Below, piece after piece: positions 41,246-50,082 of a stretch of 64,000 nt of DNA. The translations under genes and the position numbers were made by a program. The notes below the pieces were generated by a model. That model had not been told where the DNA came from, made no database searches, and saw nothing but the letters and a program-made list of their open reading frames with translations. Within the stretch, counting starts at the first letter, position 1. Every line of letters starts with the position of its first letter. Origin of the DNA: Rhodospirillaceae bacterium (GTDB lineage Bacteria; Pseudomonadota; Alphaproteobacteria; UBA8366; Aestuariispiraceae); NCBI GenBank assembly GCA_002709955.1, contig PAQY01000013.1, positions 1 through 64,000 on the forward strand, in the 5' to 3' direction.

Positions 41246-44200
41246 TGGAGCGTGCTCCTTCCTTATCAAAGAAGACTGTATCGGTCAGCGTCACCTTTTC
41301 CACATGCCCGTTCATCAACGGCACAGAAAGCGTGTCGCCTTTGCGCTTGATACCATCCGCCACCAGGGCCAGGGCAATCGAGCGACCGACATTCGGGCTG
41401 TAATAGCTGGATGTTACATGGCCTAGCGTCTTCATCGGGGGCTTGGGTTTCACATCTTCCACGATATGGGCCCCTTCGGGCAGCACAAAGTTTGGATTGT
41501 CCGTCAACAGGCCAACCAATTGCTTGCGGCCTTCCCGTTTCGTATCCGTGCGATAGAAGGATCGGCGGCCCAGGAAATCATCTTTCTTCTTGGACACGAT
41601 CCAGTCCATGTCCAGATCCATTGGGGTGACCGTACCATCTGTATCTTGACCAACGATGATGAAGCCCTTTTCCGCGCGCAACACATGCATGGTTTCTGTT
41701 CCATACAGGCACAGGCCATGGCTCTTCCCGGCGTCCTGTAGCGCGCGCCAGACATGCAGGCCATAGCGGGCGGGGACGTTGATTTCATAGGCCAGATCAC
41801 CGGTGAAGCTGATCCGATAGACCCGTGCGGGGGCCCCGGCAACCGTGCCTTCCTGCATCGCCATGAAGGGGAAGGTTTCCGGATCCAACGGCATGGATGT
41901 CACATCCGCCAACAATGCCCGCGCATTCGGCCCGGTGATGGTGCAGACCGCCCATTGTTCGGTGACAGAGGTCATATAGACTTCCATCTGTGGCCATTCG
42001 GTCTGGGACCAGTTTTCCAGCCAGCCTAGAACCCGCGCAGCCCCGCCGGTCGTGGTCGTCATGTGGAAATGATCATCGGCCAGGCGGGTCGTGACGCCGT
42101 CGTCAAACACCATGCCGTGTTCATTCAGCATCAGGCCATATCGGGCGCGCCCAGGCTTCAGCGTGTCCCATTTATTGGTATAGACCCAGTTCAGGAATTC
42201 AGCTGCGTCCTTGCCCTGAATATCGATCTTGCCCAGGGTGGAGGCATCCAGCATGCCAACGGTTTCACGTACCTGACGGCATTCGCGCAGGACAGCCTCA
42301 TCCATCGTCTCTGTAACGCCGGATTTGCTGGTTTTGGGGAAATACCAGGGGCGTTTCCAGTCGCCGACATCTTCAAACACCGCGCCATTTTCGACATGGG
42401 CCGGATGCATCGCGCTGGTGCGCTCCTGAATGAACAGGTGATTGCGATTCTGTCCGGTAACCGCCCCAAACGTGATGGGCGTATAGGGGGGGCGGAAGGT
42501 CGTGGTGCCAACTTCAGGGATCGCGGCGTTGCGGATTTCCGCCATGATTGCCAGCGCATTGACGTTGGATGTTTTGCCCTGATCGGTGCCCATGCCGGTT
42601 GTGGTATAGCGCTTCAAATGCTCAACCGACAGATAGCCTTCGCGGGCGGCCAGATGAATGTCAGACGCGACCACATCATTCTGATGGTCGTGGAAATGCT
42701 TTGCCTTGCCATGGCCCAGCGGCTTCTTGCCGGGAATGGTCCAGACCATGCGTTCAGGTCCTTCAACCAGGGGCTCGGTTTCGGGTGTCTTGGGCACTTC
42801 GCCGCTGCCAAAGCCCGCCGCTTGCGCCGCTGCAGCGCCCTGCGCGAAGCCTTGCGAAAGGCAATTCCCCAGATCATAGGTTCCGGTTCCCGACCCTGCT
42901 GCAACAGGCAACCAGGGGCCGGCATGACCGGGAATAAAGCAGTTCTTTTCTGCGTCCCAGGTCAGTTTGCCCCGTGCCTGGCTCCACAAATGGACGGACG
43001 GATTCCAGCCATTGGAATTGGCCAGGATGTCACAGCCGATGAAGGTCGTATCAGAGGTCAGGCTTTTGCCATCAGCAGATATTTTCGCGATTTCGCACCC
43101 GGTCACGGCATGTTTGCCAAATGTCGCAACGACGGCACTGCCCTTATGGATGCGGATCATCAGGGCTTCGGCCTGTTTCACCAGCGGGCCTGTCGGGTCC
43201 ACACGCAGATCGACGATATCGACCACAGCCCCTGCTGTATGGGCGTCAATTGCGGTTTTATAGGCGCTGTCATTATTGGTGAAGACAACCACCTGACGCC
43301 CAGGCAAAACGCCATAGCGATTGATATAGGTGCGCAAGGCCGCCGCCAGCATGATACCGGGGCGATCATTGTCGGCAAATACCAACGGGCGTTCGATGGC
43401 ACCCTGGGCCAGCACAACCTTTTTCGCGCGGATTTTCCAGAAGCGCTGACGGGGGATGCGATCATCCGCCTGTGGTCCCAGATGGTCGGTCACCCGCTCC
43501 AGCGCAGTCAGATAGTTGTAATCGTAATAGCCAGACACGGTTGTGCGCGGCAAGATGGTCACCTCTTCCAGGCGCGCCAATTCCGCCAGGGATTTTGCAA
43601 CCCAGTCCAGGGCAGGCTGTCCGTCGATCAGGGCATCGTCGCTGAGCAGCGCGCCGCCCATTTCCTGTTGTTCGTCGGCCAGGATGACACGGGCACCGGT
43701 GCGACCTGCTGCCAAAGCCGCAGCAATCCCGGCGGGGCCGCCCCCAACCACAAGCACATCACAGAAAGCGAATTTCTGGGCATAGGAATCCGGGTCTCGC
43801 TCCATTGGGGACTTACCCAATCCTGCCGCACGTCGGATAATCTTTTCATAGACCGGCGTCCACCAGGAGGCGGGGAACATAAAGGTCTTATAGTAGAATC
43901 CAGCCGGAAACAGCTTGGCAATTTTCTGGTTCACCGATTGCACATCAAACTTCACCGACGGCCAGCAATTCTGGCTGGCGGCGGTCAGCCCGTCATACAA
44001 ATCCACCACAGTGGCGCGGGTATTGGGTTCCGTGCGCGGTCCTGTTTCCAATTGAACCAGGGCATTGGGCTCTTCGGATCCGGCGCTCATAATGCCGCGC
44101 GGGCGGTGGTATTTGAAGCTGCGCCCGACCAGCTTCACGCCATTGGCCAACAGGGCAGAGGCCAGCGTGTCACCACGATAGCCCGTGTAACTCTGCCCAT

Positions 44201-44270
44201 CATAGGTGAAGGTCAATTTCTGGCTGCGGTCCAACCGGCCTTTGTCGGACAGGCGATAGGATTGGCTCAT
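41238..44270 (-). CDS. soxA: Sarcosine oxidase alpha subunit
   Basis: A 1010-aa subunit. Residues 1-100 form the Fer2_4-like fold without cluster cysteines (YDGQSYTGYRGDTLASALLANG). An NAD(P)/FAD domain follows (FCDVLVVGGGPAGIAAALAAGRTGARVILAD in two parts, near 170-200). The C-terminal ~380 residues are GcvT-like and bind H4folate (SGVTETMDEAVLRECRQVRE; FTGDLAYEINVPARYGLHVW). The enzyme oxidises sarcosine and transfers the methyl carbon to H4folate as methylene-H4folate. Overlaps soxD by 4 bases. A long open frame on the opposite strand is a codon-bias shadow. Confidence 0.96.
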   Translation of the reverse strand: MSQSYRLSDKGRLDRSQKLTFTYDGQSYTGYRGDTLASALLANGVKLVGRSFKYHRPRGIMSAGSEEPNALVQLETGPRTEPNTRATVVDLYDGLTAASQNCWPSVKFDVQSVNQKIAKLFPAGFYYKTFMFPASWWTPVYEKIIRRAAGLGKSPMERDPDSYAQKFAFCDVLVVGGGPAGIAAALAAGRTGARVILADEQQEMGGALLSDDALIDGQPALDWVAKSLAELARLEEVTILPRTTVSGYYDYNYLTALERVTDHLGPQADDRIPRQRFWKIRAKKVVLAQGAIERPLVFADNDRPGIMLAAALRTYINRYGVLPGRQVVVFTNNDSAYKTAIDAHTAGAVVDIVDLRVDPTGPLVKQAEALMIRIHKGSAVVATFGKHAVTGCEIAKISADGKSLTSDTTFIGCDILANSNGWNPSVHLWSQARGKLTWDAEKNCFIPGHAGPWLPVAAGSGTGTYDLGNCLSQGFAQGAAAAQAAGFGSGEVPKTPETEPLVEGPERMVWTIPGKKPLGHGKAKHFHDHQNDVVASDIHLAAREGYLSVEHLKRYTTTGMGTDQGKTSNVNALAIMAEIRNAAIPEVGTTTFRPPYTPITFGAVTGQNRNHLFIQERTSAMHPAHVENGAVFEDVGDWKRPWYFPKTSKSGVTETMDEAVLRECRQVRETVGMLDASTLGKIDIQGKDAAEFLNWVYTNKWDTLKPGRARYGLMLNEHGMVFDDGVTTRLADDHFHMTTTTGGAARVLGWLENWSQTEWPQMEVYMTSVTEQWAVCTITGPNARALLADVTSMPLDPETFPFMAMQEGTVAGAPARVYRISFTGDLAYEINVPARYGLHVWRALQDAGKSHGLCLYGTETMHVLRAEKGFIIVGQDTDGTVTPMDLDMDWIVSKKKDDFLGRRSFYRTDTKREGRKQLVGLLTDNPNFVLPEGAHIVEDVKPKPPMKTLGHVTSSYYSPNVGRSIALALVADGIKRKGDTLSVPLMNGHVEKVTLTDTVFFDKEGARSNG

Positions 44271-44608
44271 TTTTTAGCACCTTCGGCTAATTTCTTGTGA
44301 TCGTCGCAACAGGTCAATCCGTCCCAATCCTTGGGCGGCGTGGGCGCGTCTTCTCCCATTTTATAGCTGTCCCACATGACATCCGTGACGGTGTGGCGCA
44401 AGGCGTTGAACCACCGTCCGCACGCCTGTGTATGGACCCAGCGTTCCGCATGAATGCCCTTGGTATTGGTTCGGGTATAGATGTAATCGCCCCATTCCTG
44501 ATCCGAAATCTGGCCAGGTTCCAGGGGGCGGGCGATATGGGCCTCGCCGCCATAGCTGAATTCGGTCTGATCACGCCAGCCACACCAGGGACATTTTACA
44601 AGAAACAT
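44267..44608 (-). CDS. soxD: Sarcosine oxidase delta subunit
   Basis: A 113-aa zinc-binding subunit. The expected ligands are all in place: Cys6 and Cys9 (KCPWCGW), His59 and Cys63 (WVHTQACGRWF), as in structurally characterised heterotetrameric enzymes. YGGEAHIARPLEP and EWGDYIYTRTNTKG are also typical. The C-terminus carries an extra CCDDHKKLAEGAKK tail. Located between soxB and soxA with tight spacing. Confidence 0.96.
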   Translation of the reverse strand: MFLVKCPWCGWRDQTEFSYGGEAHIARPLEPGQISDQEWGDYIYTRTNTKGIHAERWVHTQACGRWFNALRHTVTDVMWDSYKMGEDAPTPPKDWDGLTCCDDHKKLAEGAKK

Positions 44609-44640
44609 GGCAGAAGCTCCAAATCTGAAAGGGTGTCGGC

Positions 44641-45885
44641 TTAGTGGGCGACCGCGGCGGCAGCCGCTTCATCGATCAAGGCACCGGTATGGAAGCGATC
44701 CATGGAAAAGGGCGCTGCGACAGGGTGCATTTCACCCTTGGCGATGGAATGGGCAAAGACGTGGCCCGATCCTGGCGTTGCCTTGAATCCGCCCGTTCCC
44801 CAGCCACAGTTGAAGAACATATTTTCAACCGGCGTCTTGGTCATAATGGGCGAACGATCCACAGTCACATCGGTGATGCCGCCCCATTGGCGCAGCATGC
44901 GAACCCGGCTGAAAATCGGATATAATTCTAGCACGGGACCGACCACATGTTCGATCTGATCAAAGCTGCCCCGCTGGGAATAGGAGATATAGGGGTCGCC
45001 CGATCCGCCAATCACCAATTCACCCTTATCGGATTGGCTGATATAGGCATGGATGGCGTTGGACATGATCACGCAATCAACGATGGGTTTCATCGGCTCG
45101 CTGACAAAAGCCTGCAAGGGGAAGCTCTCCAGCGGCATGCGGAACCCGGCCATTTCCGCAACGACGGAGGAATGCCCGGCGGCGACAACACCGACCTTGC
45201 CAGCGCCGATGCTGCCGCGCGTTGTTTCCACGCCCTTAACGACCCCGCCTTCAATCTTGAAGCCGGTGACTTCACAGTTCTGGATGATATCGACACCCAT
45301 CGCATCGGCGGCACGGGCATAGCCCCAGGCCACAGCATCATGTCGCGCGGTGCCGCCGCGACGCTGTAACAGGCCGCCCATAACCGGATAGCGACAGTTC
45401 AGATTGATGATCGGCACCATCTCTTTGACCTGTTCGGGGGACAGGAATTCACTGTCGATCCCATTCATATAGATGGAATTGCCGCGCCGTCCGATTTCCT
45501 GCATGTCGTGAACATTATGCGCCAGATGCAGCAGGCCGCGCTGAGAAAACATGACATTGTAATTCAATTCATCGCTGAGGCCTTCCCACAGGCGCACCGC
45601 GTGATCGTACAGGGCAGCGGATTCATCCCACAGGTAATTGGACCGCACGATGGTCGTGTTGCGCCCCGTATTTCCGCCGCCTAGCCAGCCCTTTTCAATG
45701 ACCGCAACATTGGTAATGCCGCATTCCTTGGCCAGATAATAGGCGGTTGCCAGCCCGTGGCCGCCGCCGCCGATGATCACGACATCATAATGGGGTTTGG
45801 GATCAGGACTGCGCCAGGCGCGTTCCCAGTTTTCATGATGGGTGCGGGCGTTGCGGGCGATTGCGAAGATGGAATATTTCTTCAT
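44641..45885 (-). CDS. soxB: Sarcosine oxidase beta subunit
   Basis: A 414-aa flavoprotein from ATG 45885 (GAGGA leader; GTG 45891 is possible). The dinucleotide motif [20 protein letters not shown] lies at residues 35-54. The [11 protein letters not shown] segment places His182 where the covalent FMN is attached in related enzymes. [18 protein letters not shown] and [20 protein letters not shown]-like signature ([15 protein letters not shown]) near the C-terminus are diagnostic. It dehydrogenates sarcosine and passes electrons to oxygen. First gene of soxBDAG. Confidence 0.96.
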   Translation of the reverse strand: MKKYSIFAIARNARTHHENWERAWRSPDPKPHYDVVIIGGGGHGLATAYYLAKECGITNVAVIEKGWLGGGNTGRNTTIVRSNYLWDESAALYDHAVRLWEGLSDELNYNVMFSQRGLLHLAHNVHDMQEIGRRGNSIYMNGIDSEFLSPEQVKEMVPIINLNCRYPVMGGLLQRRGGTARHDAVAWGYARAADAMGVDIIQNCEVTGFKIEGGVVKGVETTRGSIGAGKVGVVAAGHSSVVAEMAGFRMPLESFPLQAFVSEPMKPIVDCVIMSNAIHAYISQSDKGELVIGGSGDPYISYSQRGSFDQIEHVVGPVLELYPIFSRVRMLRQWGGITDVTVDRSPIMTKTPVENMFFNCGWGTGGFKATPGSGHVFAHSIAKGEMHPVAAPFSMDRFHTGALIDEAAAAAVAH

Positions 45886-45916
45886 GGTCACAGATCCTCA
45901 TTGAGTGGCCTTTTGT

Positions 45917-45976
45917 GTAATACAGCGGCCCATTCCCCCCTTTCAGAACTGCGACAGGCTTAACAAGAAATGCGAC
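45917..45976 (-). promoter_or_regulatory. sox promoter region with two half-sites 21 bp apart
   Basis: TGCGAC occurs at 45950-45955 and 45971-45976, direct repeats exactly 21 bp apart (minus strand: CGTCGCA then TGTCGCA). A -10-like TATTAC (minus strand, 45922-45917) lies 27 bases downstream of the nearer half-site, so the pair overlaps the -35 area, as for class II AraC-family activators. The GlxA-family gene is divergent. Confidence 0.5.
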
Positions 45977-46119
45977 GAGACCCGCTTTCCCCCCTATGAC
46001 GCGGATTGACAAGAATCCCAATCACGCCCATAGCGATGATGACGCATATGTGAAACTTGCCCCCTTAGGATACCTGTGGATGGGCAGCATAAACAAAAGC
46101 GGCACTTTCTTGGGAAAGG

Positions 46120-46140
46120 GCCTGTCGCGTAGACTATAAT
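46120..46140 (+). promoter_or_regulatory. Promoter of the GlxA-family regulator with an inverted half-site
   Basis: GCCTGTCGC (46120-46128) is the exact inverse of GCGACAGGC at 45951-45959, and is followed by the -10 box TATAAT (46135-46140). The site falls between the -35 and -10 positions, so binding would repress the regulator gene. No good -35 is present. Confidence 0.5.
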
Positions 46141-46175
46141 TCAGCAAGGCCGGCATATAGAAGGATCGGTTACGA

Positions 46176-47294
46176 ATGCGCATGTTGAAACCCGTGGCAG
46201 GATCAGGCCCTGATAAGGTCGTGTTCGTGCTGATTCCAAATTTCTCCCTGATCGCCTTGTCTGGCGTGGTGGAACCGATGCGCCTTGCCAATCGGATCAG
46301 TGGCAAGACCCTGTATAAATGGGAAACGGCTAGCCGGGATGGTGCGCCGGTTCAGGCCTCTAACGGGTTTCCTATCGGCACGGACCGGTCTGTCGCTGAT
46401 TTCACATTGCCGCCCAGCAATGTCATTCTGTGTTCCGGCATCGATGCACATGTTTACAAGGACAATGCGGTGTTCGGCTGGCTGCGCCGTTGGGCGCGCG
46501 AAGGCAGCCATATTGGTGCAATTTGCACCGGGGCCCATGTGCTGGCCCATGCAGGCCTGTTGAACGGCTATCGCTGTACAATTCACTGGGAAAATTTGGA
46601 CAGTTTTACAGAAGAATACCCGGATCTGGACGTGCGGGCGGAATTGTTTGAAATTGATCGGGATCGTTTCACATGCGCCGGGGGCGTTGCGGGCCTGGAT
46701 ATGATGCTGCAGGAAATTTCTACCAAACACGGGGCGGATTTGGCTGCGGCTGTGGCTGAGCAATTCATGCATGAGCGGATGCGTGAAGGCCATGATGATC
46801 AGCGACTGCCCCTGCAGGCCCGTTTGCGCATCAGCCATCCCAAGCTGATCCGGGCGATATCGGAAATGGAGCGCCATACAGAAGAGGCACTGACCCGGGA
46901 CGAGATCGCAGATCGTGTTGGCCTGTCCCGGCGTCAATTGGAGCGCCTGTTCCGCCGTTATCTGAATACCAGCCCGGCGCGCTATTACCTGCGTTTGCGG
47001 TTGAATCGGGCCAAAACATTACTGACCCAGACCACGATGCCGGTCACTGAGGTTGCCTTTGCCAGTGGCTTTACCTCCGCATCCCATTTCTCAAAATGCT
47101 ATCGCGATATGTTCGGGCGCACCCCGCGCGCAGAACGGCGCGGTCCTGGCGGCGTTATCCTGGATGCAGAGGATGACGAGGCGGAAGACTTGGACGGTGC
47201 CGCTTATTCTGACGAGGATTTCGAGGACGATCTGGATGATGATCTGGACGACGGAATGGACGACGACCTGTTGGCAGAGGGCGGCAAAGCGTAA
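46176..47294 (+). CDS. GlxA-family AraC-type regulator (GbdR-like)
   Basis: A 372-aa regulator with an N-terminal DJ-1/PfpI-like ligand domain (about residues 12-190: VVFVLIPNFSLIALSGVVEPMRLANR in parts, GAICTGAHVLAHAGLLNG, FTCAGGVAGLDMM) and a C-terminal AraC double HTH (about 225-325: LTRDEIADRVGLSRRQLERLF, TEVAFASGFTSASHFSKCYRDMFGRTPR). GbdR, the glycine betaine/dimethylglycine sensor of Pseudomonas, has this architecture, and the position divergent from soxBDAG supports the same role. A ~45-residue acidic tail rich in Asp follows the HTH. ATG 46182 is an alternative start. Confidence 0.92.
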   Translation: MRMLKPVAGSGPDKVVFVLIPNFSLIALSGVVEPMRLANRISGKTLYKWETASRDGAPVQASNGFPIGTDRSVADFTLPPSNVILCSGIDAHVYKDNAVFGWLRRWAREGSHIGAICTGAHVLAHAGLLNGYRCTIHWENLDSFTEEYPDLDVRAELFEIDRDRFTCAGGVAGLDMMLQEISTKHGADLAAAVAEQFMHERMREGHDDQRLPLQARLRISHPKLIRAISEMERHTEEALTRDEIADRVGLSRRQLERLFRRYLNTSPARYYLRLRLNRAKTLLTQTTMPVTEVAFASGFTSASHFSKCYRDMFGRTPRAERRGPGGVILDAEDDEAEDLDGAAYSDEDFEDDLDDDLDDGMDDDLLAEGGKA

Positions 47295-47707
47295 TGCCTG
47301 TCGCGTTCAAAGATGCTGCCGTTCAGGCTGTCTTTGATCAGTACGAGGCGGATATTCGTGACAAGCTATTGTCTCTGCGGGATCTGATTTTTGATCAGGC
47401 TGCCTCCATCCAATCTATCGGCTCGCTGTCTGAAAGCCTGAAATGGGGACAACCGGCCTATCGTCCCGTTGCAAACAAGATCGGGACAACGGTGCGACTG
47501 GATGCTGTTCGTGGATCGGGCGGGGCTGTGGCACTTTATGTTCCCTGCTCAACCACTCTGATTGCAGATATCACAACCCGATATCCTGATGTGTTTGACA
47601 GTCAGGGAAAGCGGGCGCTGGTTTTCGCGCCCGATACATCCATTCCGGAATCAGAACTGCGCCACGCGATTGCGATGGCGCTGACCTATCACCGCGCACC
47701 ACACTAG
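47294..47707 (+). CDS. DUF1801 protein
   Basis: A 137-aa protein whose ATG overlaps the regulator's stop (TAATG). DUF1801/YdhG-like features are LRDLIFDQAASIQSIGSLSESLKWGQPAYRP in parts (residues 24-56; the SLKWGQPAY motif is diagnostic), TTVRLDA and YVPCSTTLIADI. The family is soluble with unknown function, related to iron-chaperone-like folds. Coupling to the GlxA-type gene is probably incidental. Confidence 0.85.
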   Translation: MPVAFKDAAVQAVFDQYEADIRDKLLSLRDLIFDQAASIQSIGSLSESLKWGQPAYRPVANKIGTTVRLDAVRGSGGAVALYVPCSTTLIADITTRYPDVFDSQGKRALVFAPDTSIPESELRHAIAMALTYHRAPH

Positions 47708-48045
47708 GACGCGGTGGGGGCAACGCTGGTTGTTTCCAATATTGTGGGCTCCCAATCCTCACCGGCTGCCAGCAGGCAGGTGATGCCATTGCCATTGGTA
47801 TGAACAAAAGTCCATGTCCCGTTTGGGGAGACGAATAGCTCCACCAAAGACCCCCCATTGGTCATGCCAACGGCAGACTGGCGTTCTTCAAACCGGGCGG
47901 CCAGACGTTGGATGATGATGTCTCTTGGCCCACATATCTGGGGATCATCGCCCGCCTGCGCAGCGTGGGGAAGGCTGCTCCCAAATGCTATCAACAGGCT
48001 TAGAATAGCAAAAACCGATCCTGATTTCACATACAACGTTTTCAT
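47704..48045 (-). CDS. Small secreted hypothetical protein
   Basis: A 113-aa protein from ATG 48045 (AGGAG 7 bases upstream; a GTG at 48069 is less likely). The signal peptide is SGSVFAILSLLIAFGSSLPHAAQA with cleavage probably before GDDPQIC. The mature protein has two Cys (QICGPRD and GITCLLAA) that could form a disulphide, and a FVSPNGTWTFVHTNGNG beta-like section. Periplasmic; function unknown. It overlaps the DUF1801 stop convergently by 4 bases. Confidence 0.75.
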   Translation of the reverse strand: MKTLYVKSGSVFAILSLLIAFGSSLPHAAQAGDDPQICGPRDIIIQRLAARFEERQSAVGMTNGGSLVELFVSPNGTWTFVHTNGNGITCLLAAGEDWEPTILETTSVAPTAS

Positions 48046-48163
48046 AATGCTCTCCTGATCCAGAAACACAATATGACACTATCATGACAATAGAATGCAC
48101 CAATTTGCATTCATCCAATATGATTGTTTTGTTACTGTAATATTACGTTGTGCCTTTGAGCAT

Positions 48164-48208
48164 AAAAAAGTAAAGGGCCGGGGGGCTTATGACAGCACCC
48201 CGGCCCTT
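48164..48208 (-). terminator. Rho-independent terminator after the pnt operon
   Basis: AAGGGCCGGGG (48173-48183) and CCCCGGCCCTT (48198-48208) make a perfect 11-bp stem with a 14-base loop. On the minus strand the stem is followed by TACTTTTTT. It lies 30 bases beyond the pntB stop and ends that transcript. Confidence 0.92.
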
Positions 48209-48237
48209 GCATCAGGCGTGAAAGCTTTAGGCTAAAA

Positions 48238-49629
48238 TCAGCCCTTCAGGCTTTTCACGATTTTTTCCACCATCTGCTTGGCATCGCCAAACAGCATTGT
48301 GGTATTGTCGCGGAAGAACAATTCATTCTGTACCCCGGCATAGCCCGACGCCATGGAGCGTTTCAGGAACAGGACCTGACCGGCATTTTCCACATCCAGA
48401 ATGGGCATGCCATAGATGGGGGAGGCCTTGTCGGTCTTTGCCGCTGGGTTGGTGACGTCATTTGCCCCGATCACGAAGGCAACATCGGTGCTGGAGAAAT
48501 CGCCATTGATTTCTTCCAGTTCCATAACCTCGTCATAGGGAACATCTGCTTCCGCCAACAGCACGTTCATGTGGCCAGGCATGCGACCTGCAACCGGGTG
48601 GATTGCGTAACGGACGGTAACCCCTTCGGCTTTCAGCAGGTCCGCCATTTCCCGCAGGGTATGCTGGGCCTGGGCGACAGCCATGCCATAGCCGGGCACG
48701 ATGATGACACTGTCAGAATTCTTCATCATATAGGCCGCATCTTCCGGCCCGCCTGATTTGACCGGACGGTCGTCATCGCCGCCATCGCCAGATGCCCCGG
48801 CAACTTCACCGCCAAAGCCACCCAGAATGACGTTAAAGATGGACCGGTTCATGCCCTTACACATGATATAGCTGAGGATGGCACCAGAGGCACCAACCAG
48901 CGCACCGGTGACGATCAAGGCGGTATTGGCCAATGTGAAGCCGATCCCCGCGGCGGCCCAGCCGGAATAGCTGTTCAGCATAGAGACAACGACCGGCATA
49001 TCCGCGCCACCAATTGGCAGGATCAACAGGAAACCCAGGGCAAAGGCTACCAGCACGATGGCCCAGAAAATCCAGGGGGCCTGCGTCACACATAAGGCGA
49101 TAATCAAGGCGACTAACAGAATACCCAATCCGGCATTCAATGGATGCTGACCAACGAATGACAGCGGCTTGGACCCAACGATGCCCTGCAACTTACCAAA
49201 GGCAACCAAAGACCCGGTAAAGGTCACGGCCCCGATGGCGGTGCCAAGGCCCATTTCGATCAGGGACCCAATGGCAATTTGCCCTGCGGTCCCGATATTA
49301 TATTCTTCCGGCGCATAGAAGGCCGCCGCGGCAACAAAGACCGCCGCCAGGCCTACCAGGCTGTGGAAGGCGGCAACCAATTGCGGCAGTGCCGTCATTT
49401 CGATCTTACGGGCAATAAATGTCCCGATGGCGCCACCAACGACGATCCCCAGAATGATCCATTCATAGGACAGAACATTGGGCATCGCCAGGGTTGTCAG
49501 GATGGCAATCGCCATCCCGACGATGCCGAAACGATTGCCATTCCGGGCTGTTTCCGGGTGGCTGAGGCCGCGCAGTGCGAGGATAAAACACACTGCCGCG
49601 ACGAGATATGCATAACCGGCCCATTCCAT
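48238..49629 (-). CDS. pntB: NAD(P) transhydrogenase beta subunit
   Basis: A 463-aa membrane protein with about nine transmembrane segments in the first 270 residues (AYLVAAVCFILALRGLSHPE, FGIVGMAIAILTTLAMPNVL, GILLVALIIALCVTQAPWIF and others) and a C-terminal NADP-binding Rossmann domain (VIIVPGYGMAVAQAQHTLRE near 310-329; FVIGANDVTNPAAKTDKASPIYGMPIL in parts near 387-413). It forms the proton channel and NADP site of the proton-translocating transhydrogenase that makes NADPH. Last gene of pntAA-pntAB-pntB. Confidence 0.97.
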   Translation of the reverse strand: MEWAGYAYLVAAVCFILALRGLSHPETARNGNRFGIVGMAIAILTTLAMPNVLSYEWIILGIVVGGAIGTFIARKIEMTALPQLVAAFHSLVGLAAVFVAAAAFYAPEEYNIGTAGQIAIGSLIEMGLGTAIGAVTFTGSLVAFGKLQGIVGSKPLSFVGQHPLNAGLGILLVALIIALCVTQAPWIFWAIVLVAFALGFLLILPIGGADMPVVVSMLNSYSGWAAAGIGFTLANTALIVTGALVGASGAILSYIMCKGMNRSIFNVILGGFGGEVAGASGDGGDDDRPVKSGGPEDAAYMMKNSDSVIIVPGYGMAVAQAQHTLREMADLLKAEGVTVRYAIHPVAGRMPGHMNVLLAEADVPYDEVMELEEINGDFSSTDVAFVIGANDVTNPAAKTDKASPIYGMPILDVENAGQVLFLKRSMASGYAGVQNELFFRDNTTMLFGDAKQMVEKIVKSLKG

Positions 49630-49653
49630 TGTCGGTCTCCCTTCCCGCCGCGC

Positions 49654-50079
49654 TTAGCGTTGCTTCTTTTTGAACATGGACAACATCCGGTTCGTTACAA
49701 CGAAACCGCCGAAAATATTCACACTGGCCAGGACCACGGCGATAAAGCCGAAAATCTTGGACAGGCTGGCGTCAGTAGGCCCCGCTGCGATCAAGGCACC
49801 GACGATGATCACCGATGAAATCGCATTGGTCACCCCCATCAAGGGGGAGTGCAGGGCGGGCGTCACCGACCACACCACGTAATAGCCCACGACACAGGCC
49901 AGAACGAAGGCGGTGAAGAGATGCAGAAAGGGCGTTTGCGTCGCGGCTTCCGCTGCTGAGGCCAGCCCGGTTGGATCCATCGCGGTCAGATTCGCTGACA
50001 GAAGTTCCGCCTTCGCCGCTAGTGCCTGCGCCTGCTCTTGCAGGCTTTGGGCGGCATTTATTAAGTCTTGCTTGTCCAT
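49654..50079 (-). CDS. pntAB: NAD(P) transhydrogenase alpha-2 (membrane) subunit
   Basis: A 141-aa membrane subunit with a polar 45-residue N-terminus and three to four transmembrane helices: [34 protein letters not shown] and [36 protein letters not shown] between them is the conserved loop. The three-gene layout with separate alpha-1 and alpha-2 is the Rhodospirillum type. The N-terminal extension ([19 protein letters not shown]) looks like a coiled coil and is longer than usual. Confidence 0.95.
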   Translation of the reverse strand: MDKQDLINAAQSLQEQAQALAAKAELLSANLTAMDPTGLASAAEAATQTPFLHLFTAFVLACVVGYYVVWSVTPALHSPLMGVTNAISSVIIVGALIAAGPTDASLSKIFGFIAVVLASVNIFGGFVVTNRMLSMFKKKQR

Positions 50080-50082
50080 GGA

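Noticed and set aside
42063-44300. A 745-codon open frame on the plus strand
   Set aside because: It is exactly antisense to soxA, whose motifs are unambiguous; long antisense frames follow from its codon bias.
46022-46306. A 94-codon minus-strand gene in the sox/regulator gap
   Set aside because: It overlaps the regulator start, has no leader and no recognisable sequence.
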